Assembly: GCA_964237235.1 (NCBI GenBank)
Contig: CAXSGY010000013.1
Location: 76,718-140,717, forward strand
DNA from: GCA-002050365 sp964237235
Lineage (GTDB): Bacteria; Acidobacteriota; Blastocatellia; Pyrinomonadales; Pyrinomonadaceae
Direction: 5' to 3'
DNA: 64,000 bases
This document shows, piece by piece, positions 25,721 through 34,500 of this stretch; positions within the stretch are counted from its first letter, which is position 1; each line of letters opens with the position of its first letter. The translations under genes and the position numbers were made by a program. Under the pieces are notes generated by a model. It was not told the DNA's origin, did no database searches, and saw nothing but the letters and a program-made list of their open reading frames with translations.

Positions 25721-25801
25721 CTCGTCAACCGCCGGTAAATATTCGGCATTCGCTCCGGCAAACTCAAAACGTCGCCAATAATCGTATAGCCGACATCGCC
25801 G
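25721..25801 (-). pseudogene. 81-bp duplicate of the 3' end of the VWA-protein gene
   Basis: This matches 26447-26527 at 77 of 81 positions in direct orientation and in the same reading frame (GDVGYTII ... MPNIYRRLT). Three of the four differences are synonymous and one changes Asp to Gly. The frame then runs on without the natural stop. It begins right after the stop of the small gene at 25806, so the copy and its source flank a toxin-like gene pair. Confidence 0.85.
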
Positions 25802-25805
25802 CAAT

Positions 25806-26090
25806 TTAACTGATATGAGCGTAAGCGAAAGATAAAGCGTTAGTGGTTTCCGGCGAAAGTTGCAAAGGCAGAAAGAAATTTTTTGGATAAACTGACGGTT
25901 CGCCGCGTTCGTCAATCACGCGGGCATATTCGCCGCGCAGAGCGATGCGGTAAATTTTAAAAGGCACAAGCAATGCGGGATCGTCGGTTTCCAAACAAAC
26001 GGCGAAAATTTCTTCATTTTTTTTCGGTTCGTCGGGAATTGAAATTTTCGTTTCGCGCACCGGTTTTAAGTCTTCGGAAACTTTATTCAT
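25806..26090 (-). CDS. Small protein paired with a RelE/HigB-like toxin (possible non-HTH partner)
   Basis: A 94-residue soluble protein from the ATG at 26090, preceded by a good Shine-Dalgarno (GGAGA). An in-frame start at 26126 inside the toxin gene is less likely. The second half, PFKIYRIALRGEYARVIDERGEPSVYPKNFF, looks like a small beta-barrel (SH3-like), and I see no helix-turn-helix. It overlaps the toxin gene stop by 4 bases (ATGA). Position suggests an antitoxin, but known HigA partners carry an HTH, so this is inference. Confidence 0.7.
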   Translation of the reverse strand: MNKVSEDLKPVRETKISIPDEPKKNEEIFAVCLETDDPALLVPFKIYRIALRGEYARVIDERGEPSVYPKNFFLPLQLSPETTNALSFAYAHIS

Positions 26091-26440
26091 TGCGATTCTC
26101 CTGATTTTTTGATTTCGCCAAGCCAAAAATTAACGGCGTTTTTAAGTTCGCGCAAATCATCGGCGGTTAAATTTTCTTTTTCGTTTTTGGCGTAAATGTC
26201 GAGCAGTAAAATTCTTCCTTTTTCATCGGCAAAATAATATATGATTCGCGCTCCGCCGCGCTTGCCTCTGCCCGAAGCCGCCCAGCGTAATTTTTTGATG
26301 CCGTTTGAGGCGGGAATCGTCGCGCCGTCATTCGGATATTTACACAGGTACGATTGTAACTCAGAAATAAAGTCCGCGCCCAAGAGATTTTCGGCGCGTT
26401 TGATAAACCTCTGCGTTTCGGTAAAACCAAAATAATCCAT
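26087..26440 (-). CDS. RelE/ParE-superfamily toxin (HigB-like)
   Basis: From the ATG at 26440 the 117-residue protein has the RelE-type fold seen in HigB2-like toxins: DYFGFTETQRFIKRAENLL at the start, KLRWAASGRGKRGGARIIYYF as central strands, and ILLLDIYAKNEKENLTADDLRELKN at the end. Such proteins cut mRNA at the ribosome. The start lies 2 nt after the stop of the large VWA gene, an odd coupling. A TTG at 26446 is an alternative start. It is flanked by the 81-bp direct repeats. Confidence 0.88.
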   Translation of the reverse strand: MDYFGFTETQRFIKRAENLLGADFISELQSYLCKYPNDGATIPASNGIKKLRWAASGRGKRGGARIIYYFADEKGRILLLDIYAKNEKENLTADDLRELKNAVNFWLGEIKKSGESQ

Positions 26441-26442
26441 CT

Positions 26443-29400
26443 TCAACTCGTCAACCGCCGGTAGATATTCGGCATTCGCTCCGGCAAACTCAGAACGTCG
26501 TCAATGATCGTATAGCCGACATCGCCGTATAAATCTTTTAGCTCGAATTCGGATTCGCGGTCAACGGTGATGCAGAACGGCGTGATGCCGCTGGTTTTGG
26601 CTTCGGTCAGGGCTTCGCGCACGTCTTCGCGGGCGTAGCGCGCGTCGCCGTAATCGTGGTCGTAAGGTCTGCCGTCGGTTAAAATAATCAGAAGTTTGGT
26701 GCGCGAATCTTGTCGTAATAATTTCGCTGCGGCGTGGCGAATCGCCGCGCCTAAGCGGGTGTTGTTTTGGAATGTAATTCCGCCGATGCGCTTTTCGATG
26801 TCGTCGGAATATTTCTCGTCGAAATCTTTGACGACGTAAAATTTTACGTTGCGCCGACCTTCCGAAGTAAAACCGTTGATCGAATAAACGTCGCCGACGG
26901 CTTCGAGGGCTTCGCTCATCAAAACCAAGCCTTCCTTTTCGATTTCGATGATTCTGCGCCCGGGATGCGTGTAGGGCTGAAGCGGATTTCTCGTGATCGT
27001 CCGCGCCGTCGAAGAAGATTGGTCGAGCAGAATCGAGACGGCGACATCACGCTGTTTTCTCAATCGTTTCGTGTAAATTCTTTCCGACTGCTGACCGTCG
27101 GCGCGTTTGTCAATGACGTAATCAACGAGCGCGTTTAAATCATAATCTTCGCCGTCGAGTTCGCGGTTGATTTTTGTTAAATTCTCCGGCTTCATTAGTT
27201 GAAATTGATGACGAATCGAAGAGATTTGTCCGCGATAACGCGAGCGCGCCAGCTCGACGAAATTTCTATCGCCCTGGCGAACGCGCTTTTCGATGACGCG
27301 ACACCAGCCGGTTCTAAAATCCGACAAATCCTTATCCCATTCGTCGTAAGCGAACGCCACGTCGCCCGCCTCCAACGGTTGTTCGGGCATCTCGTTGTGC
27401 GCCCAGGCTTCCGCGCCCTGCAAATCGTCCGGCTCGCCGTCTTCGTCGTCGGTGTTCCAGGCGTTGAACAAATCGCGCGCGTCCTGATTTTTTTTCGGCT
27501 TTTGTTCGCGCTTGACCTGCGATTCCAAAACCGATTCCGCCGCGTTTTTGTCTTCGTAGTTGTATTCGTTGTCTTCGTTTTCCGTTTCCTGCGATTCGGC
27601 TTGCTGCTGTTCGGCGGCGATGTTTTGAAAAAGCGTATAAACGCGACTCGTCGCCATCAAAGCATCGGCGACGGTCGCGTTTTCCGATTGCAGATAATTT
27701 TCGATGACCGTTTCGATTTCCGAAGCGATTTGCCCGTAAAATTGCCGCGCATCGTCGGTCGCGCCGCCGCACAGAGTGATCTGAAACAAAAGCTCGAAGG
27801 GAACCTGGCTGATCGGTAAATCGAAAATATACGGACGCTTTTCGCGCAGGAAATTTCGCATCAAATCCAAATCCTTGCGAAGCCCTCGATACGTTCGGCG
27901 CAGACGATTATCAATTCGCGCGTTTTCCATCGTGCCGAAAATTTTCTTTGCCAGAGACGGTTCGGGAAACACTTGAAGCACGGTTTTATAATCGGAATTT
28001 TTCGGCAGATTTTTTCGCGTCTTCTTTAATTCCTTGGCGGTTTCCGCTTCGCTTAAGGCGCGTTCGCCTTTCTGCACGTCTTCGATATAACCGGCGAGCG
28101 AAAATGCATCGGTTTGTTCGGCGGTCGCTTCGTAAAGCGCGGCGAGTTCAGCGTAAGCGGCTTTTAATCCGGCGGAATCGCGCTCGAAAGTGCCGAATTC
28201 GATTTGTCCCGCGCCGTGCGCCGCGAGAACTTTGTAGAGGCGAAAATCCATTTCGTCGCTGTCGAATTCGTTGACGCTCGACGGCAAATAAATCGTTTTG
28301 CCGTCGCTGATGCGCGATTCCTGCGGCATCGCGGCGAGCGGCTGAACTTCGACCTCAAAACCGGTCAGACCTTCGACGTAAATTCGCAAAACGCTCTGCA
28401 CCGCTTCGAGCGGCAAACCCTGCTGCGAATCGGCGAGAAGCTGATTGCTGTTTCTCGTCTCGAGCGCAAAGTAACTGCGCCGCGCCTTCGCCGATTCGTT
28501 TTTGTTTTTCGCCAAACCCGTCGCAATCCATTCTTCAAACTGCGCCAAAGACACTTTTTTCAAAGCGGACGCGCTCGAACGAAATGCGGCGAGCGCGGAT
28601 TCGGCATCAATTTCGGCGATTTCTTTGGTTAAGCGCAAAACTCGGTCGGCTGTTTCGACGACTTCGGGTTTTTTCCGAATCGTCAGAAGATTTGAGAAAA
28701 ACGGCGGAGTGGAACGAATAAAGGCGATTAAAATCGCGTTGCCGCTGCGGGCGACGGCTAAAAGCGCGTCGCGCCACGCATCGAAAACCTGCGGAACGCG
28801 CCGCAAAACTTCGCCGCCCGCGCTCGTAAAATGCAGAGTTACGCTGCCGCCGAATTCTAAAAAGTCGCCCGCCTTCGACGCTAATTCAATCGCTTGTTCG
28901 GCTGATACAGCGGTCAGCGCGGCGGGCAAAATTTGCCATAAATCAGCCGTCATTCCGCCGGTGCGGTTGGCGAAACGCGCGGCGAGCGCGATGATTGATT
29001 CGGCGACCGCGGATTTTTCCGCGCCGAAATATTTCAGACGCGCGGCGACCTGCGGCGTTTTTTGCAGAAAATCCGCGCTGTGTTTCGCCGAGCGATTGGC
29101 GATTTCCGACGCGAGCCGCAGAATGTCCGTGAAAAGTTTATCGTCGCCGATTTCCTTTGCCAGATTCGGAATCAGTTGAAAAGTTTCGAGCGCGATTGAA
29201 CTCGACAAAACGAGCTGGCGCGTGCAAATTTGAAAAACGAGCGGACGCGCCGGTTCGGGAACTTTTTTTAGATCATTGATGCCGTCGGCAAAAAACTTCG
29301 CGCCCAAATCCGCGTTCGCCATCGCCACGCGCCGTCCCATTTCCGCCCAGTTTCGGATGTCGTCCGCGCTTAAAATTTTCGCCGCCTTCGGCACGGCTTC

Positions 29401-29547
29401 GACAAATTCGCGGCTGACGCGCAGCGAAACACCCGCCAGAGCCGCGCTCATTTCGAGCGCAATAATTTTTTTGTCGTTCGGCAATTTACCCAAACGTCGC
29501 GCCAAACCGGTAAAGGTTTGTTTTTTCGGATTTTCGTTTTCCGCCAT
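26443..29547 (-). CDS. NorD/CbbO-like protein with C-terminal von Willebrand factor A domain
   Basis: This 1034-residue protein has a long helical N-terminal region with TPR/HEAT-like repeats (about 1-330), a middle region including an acidic linker (QQQAESQETENEDNEYNYEDK), and a C-terminal VWA domain (about 840-1030) with MIDAS motif DQSSST and LTDGRPYDHDY. That arrangement is known in NorD and CbbO, which work with MoxR-type AAA ATPases (NorQ/CbbQ) to activate metalloenzymes. No MoxR gene, nor, or Rubisco gene lies in the window, so its client is unknown. The ATG at 29547 is the natural start. Confidence 0.88.
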   Translation of the reverse strand: MAENENPKKQTFTGLARRLGKLPNDKKIIALEMSAALAGVSLRVSREFVEAVPKAAKILSADDIRNWAEMGRRVAMANADLGAKFFADGINDLKKVPEPARPLVFQICTRQLVLSSSIALETFQLIPNLAKEIGDDKLFTDILRLASEIANRSAKHSADFLQKTPQVAARLKYFGAEKSAVAESIIALAARFANRTGGMTADLWQILPAALTAVSAEQAIELASKAGDFLEFGGSVTLHFTSAGGEVLRRVPQVFDAWRDALLAVARSGNAILIAFIRSTPPFFSNLLTIRKKPEVVETADRVLRLTKEIAEIDAESALAAFRSSASALKKVSLAQFEEWIATGLAKNKNESAKARRSYFALETRNSNQLLADSQQGLPLEAVQSVLRIYVEGLTGFEVEVQPLAAMPQESRISDGKTIYLPSSVNEFDSDEMDFRLYKVLAAHGAGQIEFGTFERDSAGLKAAYAELAALYEATAEQTDAFSLAGYIEDVQKGERALSEAETAKELKKTRKNLPKNSDYKTVLQVFPEPSLAKKIFGTMENARIDNRLRRTYRGLRKDLDLMRNFLREKRPYIFDLPISQVPFELLFQITLCGGATDDARQFYGQIASEIETVIENYLQSENATVADALMATSRVYTLFQNIAAEQQQAESQETENEDNEYNYEDKNAAESVLESQVKREQKPKKNQDARDLFNAWNTDDEDGEPDDLQGAEAWAHNEMPEQPLEAGDVAFAYDEWDKDLSDFRTGWCRVIEKRVRQGDRNFVELARSRYRGQISSIRHQFQLMKPENLTKINRELDGEDYDLNALVDYVIDKRADGQQSERIYTKRLRKQRDVAVSILLDQSSSTARTITRNPLQPYTHPGRRIIEIEKEGLVLMSEALEAVGDVYSINGFTSEGRRNVKFYVVKDFDEKYSDDIEKRIGGITFQNNTRLGAAIRHAAAKLLRQDSRTKLLIILTDGRPYDHDYGDARYAREDVREALTEAKTSGITPFCITVDRESEFELKDLYGDVGYTIIDDVLSLPERMPNIYRRLTS

Positions 29548-29561
29548 AATTCGAGTTTAAA

Positions 29562-29636
29562 GGTTCAAGGTTTCAGGTTCAAGGTTCAAGGTTTCAGGTT
29601 CAAAGTCTGAAACCTGAAACCTGAAACCTGAAATCC
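29562..29636. repeat. Period-7 repeat hairpin upstream of the VWA gene
   Basis: Alternating GGTTCAA/GGTTTCA-like 7-mers on the left face complementary CCTGAAA units on the right (about 29611-29635), giving an imperfect hairpin with G-U pairs. It fills the gap between the FHA gene stop and the VWA gene start. Confidence 0.75.
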
Positions 29637-29640
29637 CGAA

Positions 29641-31116
29641 TTACGGGTAAACGAAGATGTGAATGCACGGCGTTTGGGCGACTTCGCGCAGCGCGTCAAT
29701 GCGTCCTTTGCGTTCATAGTCGGCGAGCGTCGCCATTAGAAAATTCTGCTCGTCGGCGGTCATCTGCATATATGCCAGATCGAACGTCGCGCCGGTCGAA
29801 TGCGGCGGCGTTCTGCCGGTGTAAGCATTGCGCGTGTCTTTGGTTAAATCGAATTGATACTCGAGCGAGCGCGTCAGCGAAGTTACCTTCAAAGGTCGTC
29901 CGAATTTCGCCTGATACGCCGCGCCTAATTCTTCCAAAAACGCCTTCGCGCGCGGATGAAACATTCGCAGCAACCGCCGCTTCATTTGCAGACGGCTTGC
30001 CGGATCGCTCAAATCGTATTTCTGACCGTTGTAATTATTTGCGAGCGATTGAATGATCGAAAAATCTTCAGAATTTGTAATCAGCGGTGACTTGAGCCGG
30101 GTCGCCGGATCGAATGAATCGAAGGGCGCGCCGTCCGCGCTCGTGCCGATGTTGTCGAGATAATAAAATTTCGTGGCGAGCGGCAGTTCGACCAGTTTGT
30201 TCGCTGCCCGCAAACGAATGAGCGCGGCGTAATCCTTCGGTAATGTATCGGGCGTTATGTTGAGTTGCTTAAATATCGCCAACTGTTTGGTGATGCCGCC
30301 GCCGAGTTCCGCCGGAATCTGCACCGACACCAAACCGATTTGCGCGCCGCGTTTGCCCATCGCCAGATTTCTTTGCGTCTCCCAATCGGCGACCGAAACG
30401 GCGAGCTGCGGCGCGTCGGTCGAGGTTTTTATTTCTACTAAATCCTTCGTCTCAAACGCCGCGTCCTGAACTTCCCACGCTTCGATCAAATCGTCGAGGT
30501 TATTTTCATCAACGTCGCCGCCGCCGAGCGGATCAACGACGCGAATCGGAATGGCGGCGGGCGCGACATCGCGCCGCACCGGTTTTTTTCCGGCGATGGA
30601 AATATTTTCGTAACGGCTGGCGACCAGATACGCGCCGATGCCGAGAAAGATAATCAAAAACATCGAACCGACGGCGGCGATTAAAACGACGGGCGGCGAA
30701 TTCGGCGCAGGTTTCGCGGCTTGCGCCGACGGTTTCGGCGGCGGCGTTTGCGCGTTTGTTTTTTGATTTTCAGGCGGTCGGCTGACGCTCCGATTCGATT
30801 GTTCGACAGTCGCCGGTTTTTCACCGATTTCGATGCGGATGCGCGTTTCGGTGCCGATTTTTATTTGGTCGCCGTCGAAGATTTGGCGCGGCGCGCCGGA
30901 AATACGCTCGCCGTTGACGAAGGTTCCGTTCGTCGAATTTTCGTCAACGATTAAAACCGCGTTGCCGTCGCGGAAAAAAGTCGTATTAAGGCGCGAAAGC
31001 CCGCTGTCGGACAACGCGATATTTGCCGCGTCCGTGCGCCCGACGGAAATTTCGTCTTCGAGCGAAACGCTGCGCGCGCCGTCGTGATTTTCAATATAAA
31101 GCGTTATTTTCTGCAT
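29641..31116 (-). CDS. FHA-domain membrane protein with M15/DUF5715-like C-terminal domain
   Basis: Residues 1-100 form an FHA phosphothreonine-binding domain (ISVGRTDAANIALSDSGLSR, DENSTNGTFVNGE). A Pro/Gln linker (105-140) and one TM segment (about 143-166, VVLIAAVGSMFLIIFLGIGAYLV) follow. The large outer domain ends with VTSLTRSLEYQ, PPHSTGATFDLAY and a final CIHIFVYP. The HSTGATFD pattern resembles the zinc motif of M15 D-Ala-D-Ala peptidases. This suggests a membrane protein linking cytoplasmic Ser/Thr-kinase signalling to peptidoglycan; the link is inference. Confidence 0.85.
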   Translation of the reverse strand: MQKITLYIENHDGARSVSLEDEISVGRTDAANIALSDSGLSRLNTTFFRDGNAVLIVDENSTNGTFVNGERISGAPRQIFDGDQIKIGTETRIRIEIGEKPATVEQSNRSVSRPPENQKTNAQTPPPKPSAQAAKPAPNSPPVVLIAAVGSMFLIIFLGIGAYLVASRYENISIAGKKPVRRDVAPAAIPIRVVDPLGGGDVDENNLDDLIEAWEVQDAAFETKDLVEIKTSTDAPQLAVSVADWETQRNLAMGKRGAQIGLVSVQIPAELGGGITKQLAIFKQLNITPDTLPKDYAALIRLRAANKLVELPLATKFYYLDNIGTSADGAPFDSFDPATRLKSPLITNSEDFSIIQSLANNYNGQKYDLSDPASRLQMKRRLLRMFHPRAKAFLEELGAAYQAKFGRPLKVTSLTRSLEYQFDLTKDTRNAYTGRTPPHSTGATFDLAYMQMTADEQNFLMATLADYERKGRIDALREVAQTPCIHIFVYP

Positions 31117-31122
31117 CGAAAA

Positions 31123-31350
31123 TTAATGATGGTCGTCTTCGGCGACTTCCTTTAACTTTGAAATGTCGAGCATTTTAGAAAACTCGTCAAAGTGAAACAT
31201 CGTCTCGTCCTTGCAGTAATCGCAGAAAAAGGTGACATCTTCGCCGAGATACATATCCTTCAAATGATACGCGATAAAACAGCCGTAGCAACGCTGTATG
31301 CGCTTGCCGAACTGTTCTAGAACTTCGCCGCCGGTTTGTATGTTTTCCAT
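31123..31350 (-). CDS. Small zinc-ribbon-like protein
   Basis: A 75-residue protein with two CxxC pairs, CYGC and CDYC, 22 residues apart, and a His-rich tail (DDHH). This pattern predicts a structural zinc site; no named family was recognised. It is the first gene of the minus-strand unit with the FHA gene (6-bp gap). GTG at 31353 directly before the ATG is an alternative start. Confidence 0.75.
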   Translation of the reverse strand: MENIQTGGEVLEQFGKRIQRCYGCFIAYHLKDMYLGEDVTFFCDYCKDETMFHFDEFSKMLDISKLKEVAEDDHH

Positions 31351-31530
31351 CACCTGAAATCAAAATTCTAACATAAATTTCAAAGTCTTTGGACGGCAAC
31401 TCGCTTTTCAATAAATCGAGCGAAATGCCGTCTGAAATTTTAGAGCAAAGTTAGCATTAACACCCGAATTAAAATTCGCCGGCAAAAATCCGCGCGACAC
31501 TTGAAACGGAATCTTTATAAAATTATAAAA

Positions 31531-31566
31531 AAAGAGTCCCTGCAGTTTTCGTTTCAGGGACTCTTT
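31531..31566. terminator. Terminator of the large FG-GAP protein gene
   Basis: AAAGAGTCCCTG (31531-31542) and CAGGGACTCTTT (31555-31566) form a perfect 12-bp stem with a 12-nt loop. On the minus strand it lies 33 nt after the stop at 31599 and is followed by a run of T. Confidence 0.8.
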
Positions 31567-31598
31567 GATTGTTTAGACAAAATTTCGCCGGAAATTAA

Positions 31599-34500
31599 TC
31601 AAAAGATAAACGCGCCCGGAAGCGGTTTGTCGGAAGCCAAGCCGAATTGAAATCCGGTAAATCCGTTCGCGCTTTGCTGAATATACCACGTCCCGCTTCT
31701 GTAAACGGCAACGTCCGCCTTGCCGTCGCCGTCGTAATCGGCGGGTGTCGGTAAATCGCCGGCTGCTCCGAATTGCGTGGCGGAAAAACCGGACAGGCTG
31801 TTTTGAAAATACCAGGTTCCGTTCGACGGCCTGAAAACGGCTAAATCAATTCTGCCGTCGCCGTCGTAATCGGCGGGAACGGCTTTATCCTGCGCCGCTC
31901 CGAACTGCATTCCGACGAACCCGATTTCACTTCCCTGAATATACCAAACTCCCGCTCGATAAACCGCGTAATCGGCTTTACCGTCGCCGTCATAATCGCC
32001 GACGACCGGCTTGTCCGCGTTCGCTCCGAATTGGTATGCGGAAAACGGCGTAGTGGCTGAATAATATACATACCAGGTGCCGTTCGCGGGACGATAGACG
32101 GCTAACTCGGCTTTGCCGTCGCCGTTGAAATCAGCCGGTTGCGGAACGTCGCTCGCATTTCCGAATTGAATGCCCGTAAAACCCTGCGCGCTTCGCAGCA
32201 GATACCATGTGCCGTTGCGATAAACCGCCAAATCGGTTTTGCCGTCGCCGTCGTAATCAGCCGGAACGATTTTGTCGTCGGTTTCACCGAATTTAACGCC
32301 CGTCAAGCCGTTCTGCGATTGATTCAAATACCAGGTGCCGTTCGACGGGCGATAAACCGAAATGTCGGCTTTGCCGTCGCCGTCAAAATCCATCGCCGGA
32401 CGGCGCGTGGTCGCCGAATCGTCGTTCAAAATCGTGATGCCGCCGCTGCTTCCGACACCGTTGATTTCGGCGTTGACCGGATTCGACAAAATCACCCTGA
32501 ACGTTTCGTCCGGTTCCTGATTTCTATCGCTGACGATGTTCAGCGGAATAATTTTTGAAGTTTCGCCGGGCGCGAAAACGAGCGTGCCGGACGAAGCCGT
32601 ATAATCTTCGGGCGCGGTCGCCGTGCCGTTCTGAGTCGTATAACCGACGCTTACCTGCCGACCGCTCGCCGTCAGCAGCCTGACCTGATAATTGACGGTT
32701 TTGATGCCGTAATTTCCTTCCGTCACGCTCAAATCAGACGCGCTCAGGCGCGGAAGCGTCGGGTCGTTGTCCAGAATGCTGACGGTGATGTTTGCCTGTG
32801 CGCCGAGCGTCGCGCCGCCGGTCGCGTTTTCTAAAACAATGGAAAATGTTTCGGTGTTTTCGTTCAGCGCGTCGTTGATAATCGGAATGGAAACTATTTT
32901 TGAAGTTTCATTCGCGCCGAAGAATAAAGTGCCGCTGATCGGGGCGTAGTCTTCAAATTCCGTCGCGGTTCCGGCAACTGTTTTCACCTTAAATCCGACA
33001 TCGCTCGCCGTGCCGTTCGCTCTGGAAATAGTAATGCGAACCGAGCCGACGTTTTCGGAAACCGAAAGACTCGCGTCGGAAAATTGAATCGTGCCGCCCG
33101 CGTCGTCGTCGGTAATCGTTACCGTCGCCTGATTGTTTGCGAGACCGGCGTTTGACGGGTTGGATAAACCGACGCTGAATGTTTCGTCGGGTTCGACTCG
33201 ATAATCGGGATTGATTTCTATCGCCAGAGATTTTGAAGTCTCGCCCGGTTCGAGATAGAAACTTTCCGCCAACGGTTGATAATCCTGATTGGAAACGGCG
33301 GAAACGTCGCTGGTCGTCACTTGAATTTTTACTCTTTTACCGCTCACGCCCGATAAATTTACCGGCAGGTAAGCCGTCGTTGAACCGCCGCTGCCTTCGA
33401 CGACGGTCGCGTTGCCGATGGACAAACTCGGAACGAAAGTGTCGTCGTCAACGATTTTCGCCGTGCCGACCGGATCGGCAAGCGTCGCGTTGAGCGGATT
33501 ACTTAAAGACAAAGCGAATGTTTCATCGTTTTCGGGTAAATTATCGCCTTTAATCTCGACGCTGACCGTTTGGCTGGTCGTGCCGGCGGGAAAAACCAGC
33601 GTGCCGCTTTTTGAAACGAAATCCGTGCCGGCGGTCGCCGTTCTCGAAACGGTTTGGTAATCAACGCTGACTGCTTCGGTCGCGGCGGCGGCAAGCGTTA
33701 CGGTGAAATTGACGCTGGTCGTGCCGGTATCGCCCTCGTTCACCTGCGCGTCGCCGATTGACAGGCATTTAGAAATATTCGTGCCGTTATAAAAAACTTT
33801 GATTCCGCCGTAACCGGCGGCGGTGGCGATGTCCGGTTTGCCGTCGTTGTTGAAATCTTTTGAAGTCAAAGAAAACGGTTGGATACCGACGGCGATGGTT
33901 TGCGCCTGTTCAAACGCTCCGTCAGCGAGACCTTTGAAAAATATGAGTGAACCGTTCTGCGCGGAGGCGATAATGTCTTTCGTGCCGTCCAGATCGAAGT
34001 CCTGTAATTCCAGATCGCTGACGTAACCGTTCAACGGATATGAAACGTCGTTGAAAAATCCGCCGTTGCCGACTCCGTACGAAACTTTGATTTTAGAATT
34101 GCCGCCGATCACTAAATCCAGATTTCCGTCATTGTTCAGATCCGACAAAATAAGAGCCGCCGGCACGCCCACGCCGCCCTGCAAAAGCGGATTTCTGACG
34201 AAAGTTCCGTCGCCGTTGCCGACCAGGAAAATAAAATCGCCGAGCGTCGGGCGCACGACGATCAAATCCAGAATTCCGTCGTTCGTGATGTCGCCGACGG
34301 CGAGAACGCTCGTCGTCGAATCGGGATTAATATTGACACCGGGAACAAAAGTAAAACCGCCCGCACCGTCGTTGAGCAGCACCGAAAAATCGCGCCCCTC
34401 CAGATTGGTCGTAATAATGTCCAGCTTGCCGTCGCGGTTAAAATCTCCGGTTCTGATGAAGGTCGGTCGGACATACGTGGCAGCCAGATTAAAAACGGCT

